Assembly: GCF_001039355.2 (NCBI RefSeq)
Contig: NW_019776035.1
Span: forward strand, 335,805-395,804
Reading direction: 5' to 3'
Source of the DNA: Lingula anatina
Lineage: Eukaryota; Brachiopoda; Lingulata; Lingulida; Lingulidae
Length of the DNA: 60,000 nt
A program made the position numbers and the translations under genes. Below, in pieces: positions 34,223 through 47,067 of this stretch (positions within the stretch are counted from its first letter, which is position 1; each line of letters opens with the position of its first letter). The notes under the pieces were generated by a model. It had not been told where the DNA came from, did not search any database, and saw only the letters and a list, made by a program, of their open reading frames with translations.

Positions 34223-36636
34223 CAATAGGTCTAGAGGCCCGGGTGACCCGAGTTATTGCGAGCCGGCCTCCAGTGAGGGCAAACTGCATTTCAATGACCT
34301 TTTTGTCGGACGGCCTTCTCGTCGGCCAGCCAAGTCCAAGTTAAAGATCCCCAGAAACTTGGCACCTGTTGTCTTCTTTTGAAGCGCAAACCATTTAGAG
34401 GTTAAACCAAGGTATTGAAAGGTTCAGGGTCGCGTTTTTTGCGTGACGCGGCTGTTAACTCTATAAAAATGAAGCTGCGAAGCGCGTCAAGTTGACCGTA
34501 TGGGTGAACTTGAATGCTCCCAATGGTACTAAGAAAGACTCAAACTGTGCCAATAGCAAGGGCAGTCAGTTTCCTAGCATTCTAAAATACACAAAGAATG
34601 TAAAACTTTCATCCAATTGGAGGCTGCAGTTCTGGAAGCAAGGATTTTTGTGTTCATCATTGTGTTCACTTATGAAAGGTCTTGTTACTTCGCACGCGGG
34701 CTTTCTGTGTGTGTGTGCGCGCACGTGCGCGTGTGTGACCCTCATTGTTTTGTCACATATTCACCAGTGGTCCATTAAAATACTCATGTTTTTATACCGT
34801 TATCAATATCACACCGACGTCAACCCTGACTAAGTGCGCCAAAGTAAACCAAGTAGTTCTTCTAAGTTTACATATAATCTTTGGTTGAACCCGAAGTGAC
34901 ACGTACTTGGAAATATCCCCATAGAACAAGTATCACACCTTATCACCCGAGGCGTGATTTACTTCAATAATTTCATTTTGATATATGTTGGCATCATGTT
35001 AAATGTTTACTGCTACTCTGACAAGAACCGAAGCCTTGTCATTTCGGTATTTTAAAGGCAAAGGCAACAAAATAGAAGAATAAAAAGAAGAAGAAAAAAG
35101 AAGAATATATCGTAATCTCTGTTTGCATCTATACCGAGAAAAATTGCAGTTCCTTTTTTCGAACTTATGTTTTTATGCAATTTTCTGTAACTTACGGACC
35201 CTCAAAGAAAGTTAATAAGTAACTTTAAATTGAACTCTAAAGACTTACGAAAGTTGATTACCTTTTATGTTACATCCGAATATTACATTTGACATAGATG
35301 AAGATGGTTTTTCATTTGTTCTAGTACAAAATTTATATGAATAAAATAAGTGAAATGACCATAAAATCAAATACAATTAGGTTCACGGAGATTTAAGTTT
35401 ATAAGATTATAATGCAGTGATTATATTGACGATGAAATTTACCTGCCGTTTACGAATTGACTTTCCACGGATCACAGGTGAACATTTGCGACCGCTCAGT
35501 CGACTGCTTAGTTCGGATTCGACGGTAAGATATTGCCTACATACACTAACTAAAAAAAAAACACCTTTGTCTTCAGTACGTACGTGGACATTTTTTTCGG
35601 AGGAAATACTGTCAGGTCGAAGGCATTTGCCAATGTACACGAAAAATCGAGAAGATTTTACAGGTTTCGAGAATGTGAGAAATATTGAGTTTCCGAGAAC
35701 ACGACCTCTGGTTAACAAGTACGCAATAGCCTTGTAGGTAAACCGTACAAATGCATTGTCTTACGCACACATGTGACAGCCTGTTTTATTACCTTAGAGC
35801 CCTATTACGCAATCACAGGCTGTTGTCTACGTGCTGAAAACGTTTACATGGGATTTCTAAGGAGTTACATTTCTAGTTAACACTGTTGTTACATTCGTGT
35901 ACTTAATAAATGAAAATGTTATGCTATTGGTAGGCATCAATTCCATTGCTTTAGGCCTGGTAAACAACATGATTTTTCAATTTATCTGTAATTTTAGAAA
36001 TGTCATAAACGCGCTATTTCATAATAGCTGGTCCTTCGGAAGACTTTGCAACAATTGTTGTTTGCCCGTCGGAGAATAATTACGATTCTTTAGAATGCAA
36101 CTGATAATAAGAAAAAACGACAGTACAATCTGTAATATGAGGTTGAAAAGAAACCTCCAAGGAATAAGCAAAAATGTTCATTGCTCCAAGGAATGGTTTT
36201 CACTAATTTTGTTCAGCGAAACAAATTTCCGACACAGAAATGATTATAATAATTATTACCTTAATACCGCAAACATCCATTGAAACTCGTCGCTTACACA
36301 TGCGGGGGTATGTAAGGCATTCAACAGACTTCCTCTTAGAAATTATATTGCTGAAATAACACCCATGGGTAATATATATATAGCAATAACGCAAAGGCAA
36401 GACGTCATGATAGACCCTGAAAATAATAATTAGACATTCCGTCTTACCAGTTAATCCTATGTTAATTATTCTATAAATCCCATTGGCCATGACCTAACTT
36501 TTCTTGACAAAATAAAAAAAAATGAATCAAAGACTAACCTACTGACTAATTCCTTCAACCAACTTGTTACTGTGTTACTAATACTGCAGTTTTGCTAAAA
36601 TCACCTTATCGTTTTTACATTTGCTAGTGCCTGTTC

Positions 36637-36666
36637 TTTTTCTTTCTTTCTTTCTTTCTTTCTTTC
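36637..36666. repeat. (TTTC)n microsatellite
   Basis: About seven TTTC tetramers. Confidence 0.95.
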
Positions 36667-37558
36667 ATTTATAACCCTCATAGAACGCAAATCTAACCAA
36701 TGGAAGGAGATACCTGATTTGCTCCTCTCATAAATCTTTTTTTAATCATTTGTTTTTTTTGGAATTATTGGCTGCTCTATGTACGTAAGTGATGACAGGC
36801 AATACGTGTATCGCAGGATATTGGTTCCCTGCGACCAGGATACTGAATGGAAGCTACGTCAAGAAGGTGCTCTTAGGTTAAGGTTGATTGCGTAATAGGA
36901 AATCACCAGCACGAATATATTCGAAAATACTCAAGTTGAACAGAATATATAGCATGTTCTACGGACGGTGGTTTCAAGTAATAAGCTATCCTGCTCTAGA
37001 AGCCAATATCCTAAACTCTATTCGCTTCAGTTTGCAGCAATATCGTTAATCGTTCCAGGCACCTTTTCCTTTCCAGGGTATTGTTTCTCCAGTTATCATT
37101 ATCAAAATGTTATGAACCGTACCATGACTGTTCATGTAAAAATTTAATATCCTTGCATCTACCGTAAGCAGTTTATTAGAAGCAACAGAGAAAAAAAACT
37201 CAAATATGTAGAGGAAAGGATTTGATGCGGTTCAACTTAGACACTGAGTGGTACCCATTTCCGCTAATCTAATTACTTGGGCTTGCAATGAATCTAAACT
37301 TAATGTTTCCAATAATTCTTTTTTTGGCGCATATTCTTCTTAGAGTTTTGTTTATTACACACTTTGAAATAACCCAATTCTTTAATTTTGAACTTAACTT
37401 GCACATATTGCTTTCACTGACATTGCTTAGGGGATGGAGGGAGGGGGGGATTCGTTGGTGTTTGCCTCGTTTTGCTTGCTATTCTTCTTTTAGGGGGAGG
37501 AGAAGGGGTAAAGTGGGAACCTCGGTAGTATAGATGGGGGCAGGTGCCTTGTAGCTTA

Positions 37559-37744
37559 GGCCGCATTCAAACCAGTTGATCTGCGGACTAACAGATCCGC
37601 GGATCAAATATGGCCGACCCCCTTGAAAGTCTGATCAATCAGACAAAAAATCCCTAAATAGACACTGAATGGTTTACCCTCGAGAATTACCTTCCAAGTG
37701 GGTTTGGCATATTTGATTAGCGGATATTTATGCGAGATAGGGCC
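37559..37744. mobile_element. MITE D, relative of element C
   Basis: It starts GGCCGCATTC after TTA (37556-37558). Inner arms ATCAAATATGGCC (left) and, complemented, ATCAAATATGCC (right) form an inverted repeat. The central AATAGACACTGAATGG matches element C in reverse orientation. The right end (about 37744) is diverged, so that boundary is approximate. Confidence 0.6.
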
Positions 37745-39216
37745 ATTAACCTTGACCAGTTGTACAATGAAGGTGCCCTGAACTACCATAATTTGTCTGC
37801 GTACATCCTTGGCGGAGGTCTGCGCTTTTCGAGTGATATTCTAGTTATCATACACTCTTATTCTATTTTAACGCGCCTCCTTCCATTTCTTTGACTTTTC
37901 TGTAAGGAATTGGTTCAAACCCGGGTAGCATGTCTCCAACTTAAATCTCGCCTGCCGGGGTAACTGTCTTACTACAGTATTACTACAGGTCACATGAAGA
38001 GAAACTGTGGAAATCGAATACGATGAAAATAAAATAAAAAAATCCCAAATGCTTAGGTAAATTATATACAATTTTGATCAGATTTCCATACACTGCAATG
38101 GATTTTTAATTGAATTTCGTCACCAGTGTATTAGCTAGAACAATTTCGTGGCTGATCTTAGAAAGGACCGCCCATATGTTATATCTATACATTATGTGAA
38201 AAGGTTTGATTGCAACTAACACATTACTCGTAATCCACCAGCATCTTTTACGAGTATATAAATCAAGCAAAACACGCAGAAAATATTCGCTCATGATTAA
38301 TTTTATAGTCAGGGCAGGCAAGGCGCTGATTCATAAAACGCCCGTTAGATGTCGCATGTGTATCTCCATTTCATACCCATTGCGTTTTGTAAATTGGCAA
38401 GATAAATTTATTTTGAATATATAAGGTTTAGTGGATTAGTTCATTGTTTTATTTGGCTTCGAACTAAGGCAAATGTATATACACGTAATAAATATTAAAC
38501 CACCGGGTATTTCTCTGTTAGGCCAAACGGTTTTGGAGTGGTACTATTTGTGCTATTCGTGCCGTCACAGGGCGAATATATTTGCTTTACGTATGGTCAT
38601 TAACTCATAACGGATCGTCGGATCTAGAGAGACAAGTTCAGAGCTAATACTTTCCGATTTTATAAGGCATACGTTGCTTCACACGCAATTATCTTATGTT
38701 ACGTGAAGAGACCTTAAAAACGCGTTTTATTGGCGAAAAATGCGCTATTGAAGTATACAACAATGGCCTTTTTGATATCTTCCCCCTTATTGCCCTTTCC
38801 GAACTTTTCAGTTCAATTAAAACTCTATCTTTAAATCTGTGTTTTCCATCACTTTCTTTACGCTTCGTTAGGTGTGAATGAAATCTATTTCTCTCTCCAG
38901 TCAATATGGAAATGGTCGCATGACAAGACCTCACAATTCAATCTCTTAAAACTCATACAGTTTGACTGCTTTCACATTGCATGCGACGGACAAGTGGAAT
39001 TGTTCGGCGCTTTAAATTAAAGAAAATAAATAATCTACAAATTGCACCATAGTTCAATGACATTTTCCGTAAGCCTTCCACTTGGTGCGGCCTTGAATCA
39101 ATGCCTATTTGAATCATCTAGTGGTTCAAGTGGTGTCCAGTTTCTGGTTAATAACCTTGTCCCAGACTGTAGGAGCCCCTAATCAGACCAACATCATATT
39201 TTCCAACGGGATTTGA

Positions 39217-39300
39217 CCACCAGGGGTCTCTGCAGGTTGTTACAAAATTAAATGAAGCCTTTCATCCAATTGTGTAACAACCTACAGGGACCCCTGGCGG
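39217..39300. ncRNA. Strong 84-nt hairpin, candidate pre-miRNA or mini-foldback
   Basis: The arms 39217-39249 and 39268-39300 pair over 33 positions with 29 Watson-Crick pairs, one G-U wobble on a given strand and three mismatches. The loop is short and itself contains ATGAA...TTCAT. The arm core CAGGTTGTTACA pairs with TGTAACAACCTA. Length and shape fit an animal pre-miRNA. A tiny palindromic repeat is an equal alternative, because no expression or conservation can be seen. Confidence 0.35.
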
Positions 39301-41119
39301 AGGGTAATCACATACCAAAGCATAAAGGCCCACAGGAAACAAAGTGAACACGCTGTCTTAATTCTTAAGGAAGCGTCATCTCACTTTCAATACCTTAATA
39401 CGCATATATTTTCAGCAGTAGATAAATGCATTTACATCTCTATCGCCCTATTGCAGCTAGATTAATGTTGGATATAAAAACAGTGCTGTGATTGATATAT
39501 ACTCTAACGCAGTCGTTTAATAATGATTCTTATTCATTGATAATAAACATGAATAAAAAAGAACCGCTGTCTACATGTAGACATATGTATAGTCGGAGAC
39601 GTACTCAAAGCAAAAAGGCGAATGCTGGTCGAAGTGGCGCAAACTAATCCTGATTGTGTGCAATTTAAAGAAAGGCGGCAGTGGATAAGTTTTCTTATGT
39701 AGTCCGATATAGTATTTTCTTTTGCATTATCTTCAATTACACTGCATCGGGCTATCGTTCGAAACTGGGATTCCCGGGAATCGAATATTAAAATTCGGTA
39801 TTCCGCTGGACTACGCAAAAGACGTACCCACAGCCGCCTTTCTTTAGGAATTACCGACTGAATTAAATCCTTCTGTGTGTTCTCTAATTTTCTTCGGCGA
39901 ATAGGTAAATTGGGTTTCTATAGCCTTGTCCAGGTCTAGATCTATTAGCTAAGTCTTGAACCTGCATTGCGTTCTGATAAAGTGATTGAGAGAAACTGTT
40001 TGTTGGCTTGCCTTTCTTGCTGGCAAGTACAAGTACAGAATGTGCCGCGTTTTTGGCTGTTTACTAAACAATGACCTCGCAGCACCTTGCTGGACAATAA
40101 CTGACCACTGTCCAGCAGCGGCCCAATAAGGTCTTTTCAAAAAGGGATACGGTATATCTCATAGATAAATACGCAAACATTCCATAAACACACTCATTAA
40201 TACTTTCCTATTAGGGTCCTATGCCCTGGATTTTTCATTGCATGCGCAAAGCATTGATCCTTGAACAGTAAGGAATTCCAATCCATTACCAACATTTACC
40301 TGAATTTCATGTTTTATGCCATGGTGCGGAAATCCTGTTAACTAGCTAAGGCACATGGAGATTTTCAAGATTACCAAGAATACTTTGAGGCATATATACG
40401 CATTCCCATCCTGGGTAGGTGGAATTAAATTGTCTTTACTTAAAAAAGTGGTGTTATTGCATAAATGTCAAGTTCATTTTGTTCTACCTGGATCTGCAGC
40501 AGGAAATGAAAAATCAAGTTATTTCCTATACATTTATGTGTCATTGGATTTGATTATTTACAAAAATTCCCAAGTCTCTCCAATAATATCCGCACACTTC
40601 TCATTTACCGTCTTATTGAAATACGAACTCCAAAATATTAATTGTTCATCATTGAAGTCCATGCAGGTCCACTAGTGTAAACCAGAGCTAAAGCCAAGGG
40701 GGGTCTTTTTTCAGGACTTTAACCTTCTAGCTAGAATGCAATGTTTAAACACAGGTGGTGTTTTTTTTACATAAAAGCGACATCAAAATAATGCATAACT
40801 TCCTTGAAGCATAAATTTGGCCCATTTCAAAACAAACAAAGGCGTCATCATGAAGACCTACGGCAGCAAGAAGTCCATGAACAGTTGCATTACCTTGACA
40901 TGTCAAGAACTGTTGTGATGTTTATCTTGCAGGTGTTCCCCAAGGCAAAGGTAATTAGGCTAAACTATAGCTACCAACATAACATCCTCGCATGATATTT
41001 AATATGTCACACTTATTAAAATGGATGTTCTTGGCTCGATTTCAAACGTCTAATGCGTCTGATAAAGTACAAGGTCTGCCATTGCACCTAATCATACGTT
41101 GGTAAAACAAAAGCTTTTA

Positions 41120-41326
41120 GGGTTCATTCCCAATCGAACTATCGGTGTACGTAGATCTATCCAGCTCCGTGGGGACTCTCGCAGAATGCAATCAGATTAA
41201 GCGATTAACACGCCTACTGGAAACAAGAAGAGGCGTGTCACTCAATTGATCTGATTGCATTCAGAAGAAGTCCCCGCAGAAATGGATCGATCTCCATAGA
41301 CCGTAAGTTTCAATGTGAATGGGCCC
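41120..41326. mobile_element. MITE E (Tourist-like)
   Basis: It starts GGGTTCATTCCCAATCG after TTA (41117-41119). The complement of the right end is GGGCCCATTCAC, followed by TAA. The arms hold GACTCTCGCAGAATGCAATC and its complement, plus ACACGCCT...AGGCGTGT. This is the same core as elements A, G and I. Confidence 0.75.
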
Positions 41327-43360
41327 TAACAGGGGTCAAGGAGGTGGTCTACGAAATGATATAGGGATATCATTCCCGGGCAGACATGGCAGGCTACGTT
41401 ACCATTAACCCGGATCCTGGGGGACATTTCGTGTTGTCTGTCAAATGACAAGATCGAGAGACAATTAGTCCAGTTCCTTGTAGAGGACTATGGGAGACAG
41501 ACGGCAAGTTGAAGCTAATACCCTCTGTACTTCAGTGTCAATTGCGTGATTTCATTTCTCATTCCTTTCACTTACCCAGGTTGTTTCATAAGCGAATACT
41601 AGCACCCAATGACCTGCGATTTCCTGTTGTACAAGAAAGGACCCATTAAACTGATATTCTTTTTAATGAAGAAATCTATACTTATATTACACAGTTTTAT
41701 GGGTTCATGCCGAATCACGCATGGTTTTGAATCTTCGGAAAACATTGCCCTTAAGGTCATTTCAGTAGGTACCTGTTCAAGAAAGCCAATGTCTGCATTT
41801 TGAGCAGTCCGGACAACCGCCTTTTTTAAACGAACACTTATGATCAAGAACAGCTGTATTATAGGTATGTATAAAACGCAAAGTTGAGGCATCTCTGGTG
41901 TAAAAAAACAAAAGAAAAGAAAACATTTTTGTCTTAATCTACAATCCCATTTCCACTAAGTTTCTCAGGAAAGTAATGATTCTTGACATCTACAGCCTTG
42001 AAGACTATTTTCACTGATTATTTTCACTGATACTGTATTCATGAGAATTCAAGCAGCTAAATACACACCCCCAAGGCGTCTATAGCCATACATGTACGTA
42101 CATGTATATATCCGTAATTTGCGACCAAATTCAAATCACTAGATACATTTTCGCTTTAAGTAAAATACATGATAAACACGAATTAAACTATAGCTATAGA
42201 CTACACGAAGTAAAAAAGCATAGTGTAAAAGCAATGCTATCAACCTTATTCATTCAGCAAGAGCAAGAAATAAACTGCAATAAATTGAAATAAACCAAAA
42301 TTAAATACTAAATCACACAAAGCAATGAACTGACCAACAGCGAAATCTGGGGCAAATTGTACAGAGAGGTCCGACTGTGAGCACTTAATGCAATTGAGGC
42401 CATTTTAACTGTATGTGCACTAGAAGTTTGGGGTTTGTCCGTATTTTTTAAACGCTTACCTTGGTAATGAATTCTACCACCAATTTCTGTTCACTCTATA
42501 TCTAGCTCAATTCTAGGACGCACTACATATATATGTATGGTGGGCCTAGCCCAATTTCACCTGTTCTGGACAGCGCGTATTGAACGCAAATGACCGCTTT
42601 GATAGTGCACGAAGGTGTTCTTATATTCATATGATAGCTTTACTTGACCTATCCCAGAGCCCCATGGCTATAACCATATCGGAGCCGGACTTACAAAAAT
42701 CGTTAACCCGAAAACTGGTCCAAACTTTCAGAACAAAAATTTGGTGTGCTTTAGTTCACGATTTTAGTATGTCAGCTAATGAAAATGATGAAACTATTGG
42801 TATGAGACACTAGCCATGTCTTTCTAAATTGTTGTACATTAGAGAAGGACATATTCTTCCATTTGATAGGAAGGTCATCTTGATGAAACTAAGCTTTACA
42901 ACAAACGAGATTTTGCGGGATTTAGTGGAGATCACGTGGTGTGGACATACAGGTAATTGCAGACTGGCAGTGGGCTGGGGCAACGAACAAAAGCCGGCCA
43001 TACAGTAGTTTATCCACTGATATTTTTGTAGTGTTTTTTTTTCTGTCTACAGTCTACTGTAAAACAGTACGAATTCACCATGTTTTGTCTGTCGATTCTG
43101 TATTGGTTTTTTAGGTGACATTCCAGACGCTTACAGCTTCACTCTTATTATAGACCGGATTCTCGCACGACTTCTAGTCTCGAATGACACCAAACAATGC
43201 AGAAGACCTCGCTTAAGGCTATCTCATATGATTTTCCTTGAAATTTTCCTAATAAATTTATCTTGGCAAGACAGTAGACAAAGGTTTATAGTCACAAGAT
43301 TTCAATCACTTTTTGGCCAAAACTTCCTTTGTGAAATAGGTCCCTTGGATTTAAAATCCA

Positions 43361-43509
43361 AAAGGCCTTTTGCAACTAGATTACTACATGTTGACTTCTT
43401 TTGTTAACTGGAGAGCTTGCTCTACAGCATTCTTTTGTTCACTGGAGAACAAGACTTTCAGTAAACAAAAGAAGTCAACATTTCGTCATCTAGGTGCAAA
43501 AGGCCTATT
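43361..43509. mobile_element. Palindromic element of a different family
   Basis: The left arm has AAAGGCCTTTTGCAACTAGA then TGTTGACTTCTTTTGTT. The right arm is its near-complement. Total span is about 149 bp around a loop near 43420-43450. It does not share TIRs with the GGGCGC-type MITEs. It could be an unclassified foldback element. Confidence 0.65.
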
Positions 43510-46500
43510 GAGTGACTACAAGAGGGTCGACGACCATTATAGTTAAATTGCCAGCAGTCCTCACAGGCATCTCATGGCTAATTGTCTATACATGAGATAT
43601 TTGAGATATTCTGGGCACACAATACAACTTAATGAGCTGAAAGCTTCCTCTCTGAGGAAGGGCAACGAACTTTGGTGCCCGTTAGCAACTGATGATATGC
43701 AAACCAAAGAGTATTGTTTTTTTCTTTTCCTTTTTTAAAAATCATTTATGGGGAGAGAGCTTAGAAACTGCTTGAAAGGCGTTTTCATTGTGATGACTCC
43801 AGGCGTGTACTACATTACACAATCCAATACTTACTACTTGTACAACATTAAAAAAAACGCTGACTGACGTCTACTGCAACAGATATAATTTTACTCTAAT
43901 ATGGGTGCTATCAATGACTTCTTTGGTTTTTGATTATTCAGTTAAACGCTCCAAAGAATTACTGCGTGAGTTCTCAGGTATCTGAAAAACACCTATGCCG
44001 TCACTGTTAAGAAACTATCATTACTGGCAACTCGTTCAAGTATGCAACAGTGATTATTTATAGCAATCGTCTAATATCTAGGACGGAGAATCTCCCTCGC
44101 GTTACTTGGATATACTAATGCATTATATCAAAGACTGAAAAGGATGTCAGCTCTAACACTTATCATGACGCAAAGCAAAGAACATGTAACCCGTGAAAAT
44201 TTATCATACAAGGTGATATCTTCGCAGGTGATCCATCCCGGTTTTATTGAAACGTGAACGTATATTGGAAAAATAATTAAGGTATCATTTCTAGCTATTT
44301 CGTCATTTAACACACCTTTGTCTGCAAAAAACAGATGCATGATATGAATAACACGTGGAAGAACTGGTCAGCTACATGGAACAGTCTGGTTGACTGCCTG
44401 GCTGGCTGGCTGATGCATGCTGGCCTACCGACTGACTGTGTACCATCTAACAAACCAAATAACTAACATCCAAGTAATCAATTAACTGACTAACCAACAC
44501 AAATTTACAAAAATAACCCAAATATACATATTTTCTAATATAATGAACTACACGATGAGTGGTCAAACGAGTTTTTCCTTGATAAGAGCTCAGCTAAATG
44601 ACTGATCGCCTTGTTGAGTGACTCCATGAAAAAAGGGTCCCACGGACCGAGCGAGTAACCATTCTAACTATCAGACTTATCAACCAACTTAATAATGCTA
44701 AAGTTACTTCTTTTAATATGCCAAGCAATAACGTAAATAAACGAGAAAAAAAGAAGTAATGGCAAACATTGAAACATGTAGAAAACAATTACTAGTTAAA
44801 GAGGCAGAAAAGGAACATGGGGATATTGCTAGCAAAATCAAAGCATAATTTACATGTAGGTCACTTCTTGAACTGCAATGCGGATATGATATCTATTGCA
44901 AACTAATATCACTTTGGCAAGTGCACTTTTAATATGAGATAATCAAAGCCAGTGGAAATGATTTCCTTTGAAGAGAGGCAATACAGAGGAGCAGATATTG
45001 TAAGGAATTATGGAAAACCCGCTTATCAAAAGCAATTGCAACGGCTTCTCATTACGAGACCAAGATAAAAAGCTAAGCAGTTAAAACCAGTTGGGAATAT
45101 CTGTTTATAAGAGCAAAAAGTGTATAAAAACTTGGTAAAATCTTAAATTGAGTATACAACCGATGATGAAATAAATCCCGAATATTGTAAAACACTAAAT
45201 TCTCTTAAGATAAAGCCCAAAGAGTTTGTTGCGATTGCTCTGACACGCAAATATGATAGAAACCACAAGAACCCAAAAACAAAAGCAAAAAATGTTTATT
45301 AAAGTCAGCGTTGAAGCCATACATTTTGTCATGCACCATTTCCACTCTAACTTCTTAAACGAAAGAACGGTTATACACGTAAAATATGTTGCCAGAACGT
45401 CTAACACTTATAAGTCAAGGTTTTAGTAAATATATCGACATCTGATTGCTTCCCTGGAATGGCTGCCACACCTGAAATTGCCTTGTGACTTTTTAACCCA
45501 GCGTTTCGGTCGTATTGAAACTAATTTTGGCGCAAAATGATGGTCATTTCTGGCGATAATGACAATCATCATGCACGTGTCGACTTCCACAACTCAAGCT
45601 GTGCTACGATAAGACGACATCATTTTGACATTATTTTGCGGTTACGGTGACATGCTACTTGAGATAATTGCAAAACTGAAATGATTTGCAGCGTGTTATG
45701 AAGACAAAGAGGCAGAGTCTCCTCACAGACAAAAAAGACATTTCCAGTCGACAAAATATCTCTTAAAGAAGTGATTTCAATAGAAATGTTGTACGTAGGA
45801 GAAAAGAAACTAAATGCCCAACATGATCCAGAACACTGAAAGACAATCCAAAAGTAAAGTGATATAAGCCTTTCCTTGTGACATTTACGTTTGACCTTTC
45901 AAGGTGGTTATATAAATGATCGAGTTTCTTACCGTATCCATCAACGACTCATGAGAATCTGAATAACAATTTCCCTTTTGATTTCAAAAGAAATAGTATG
46001 CTTTTTTGTGGCAAATACTAGCTATCTGTATTGTATCTTTATTTGTTGCGCATGCGTTGTAGGAACGCGTTTGGCCTAAGGCACAGATTTCCGTAAGCCA
46101 TTACCAAGCGCTTCTGTCGCGACGATTCCCTAGATGTTTTTGCACACTCACTTTGGAGATGTTCTTCCAAATCCCACTGAAATAGTTAAAGCTGCCGCAG
46201 ACATTTGATGCTTTAGTGAACTGCGAGTCGATCTTGCACGAGCCACCGAACATGCATTTATGTAATATCAAATTATTTTCGATCGCGTATGTTTTTTGTG
46301 AGAGGGTAACTTGGTTCGTGTTGACAAAGGTTTTAGTACGTACTCTCCATATCTTTTCCAGTGATCCGTGTATAGCCATGGGGATTGTCCGTGTCCGTGC
46401 CTTTCTACGTGGTTTCCGAACCATACAGAATGCGTATCAACGGCCACCTGCCGCTCGTATGTTACGCTGACAAGCAAATTCAATTTGATATAATTTCTGT

Positions 46501-46840
46501 TTTTTAAAACGATGAGGTCTGGTCATACTCGTTGCATTCTCCTTAGACATTTTTTTTTTTTGCAAATTGGTTGAGATTTAGATGAACGGCTTCCAAGCTT
46601 CGTTTTGAACCACATTCTGATTTAATTTCTGTCATTTTTTGTGTGCCTTGTGTGTGCATCAAACAAATTTTGCAATAAGCTGTTGTCAGTCTTTTGAAAC
46701 CTCCTAGTAGTATATCTTTTAATCATTTCCCTACATAAGATGCATACAATGTTTTTTCATTAAATATCATTCTCTACTAACAAAAATATTCTCATTTGTT
46801 CTTTATTCGTTCCCTCAAAGAAGACACTTTATCAATCTAA
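43510..46840. other. Intergenic stretch without firmly supported genes
   Basis: It contains a degenerate CTGGCTGG/AACTAAC-rich tract around 44390-44530. A 107-codon minus-strand frame (46101-46424) has a Cys-containing C-terminal half and is discussed in the findings. Confidence 0.5.
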
Positions 46841-47067
46841 GGGCGCACTCAGATTCACACATCGAACTAGCTGGGTCGGTCCAGCTCTGCTGTGGATTCT
46901 TGCTAAAGAGCAATTAGTGGAATCAGCTTAATCAGCACACGTTAATAACCGTAGCTGCAAGAGTAGGCGTGTCAGACAATAAAGCTGATTCCACTGATAG
47001 CACTTTAAAAATCCCCCGCAGAGTTGGACCGACCCAGCTAGTACGATATGTGAATCCGAATGCGGTC
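46841..47067. mobile_element. MITE F (Tourist-like, AGCTGGGTCGGTCC subfamily)
   Basis: The left end GGGCGCACTCAGATTCACA and the complement of the right end GACCGCATTCGGATTCACA are TIRs. The arms continue with AGCTGGGTCGGTCCAGCTCT and a GGAATCAGCTTAATC block. Flanks are TAA and CTA. The right 60 bp recurs at 56.52 kb as the start of the segmental duplication. Confidence 0.78.

Larger units (their letters stand above)
32260..37558. other. Intergenic stretch without supported genes
   Basis: It contains a CA microsatellite (33961-33995), a CRE/E-box composite (34211-34222) and a TTTC microsatellite (36637-36666). No conserved coding frame is visible. Confidence 0.5.

Noticed and set aside
37912-37922. 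GGTTCAAACCC resembling a tRNA B box
   Set aside because: The flanking bases do not form a T-arm or acceptor stem, and no A box lies at the right distance.
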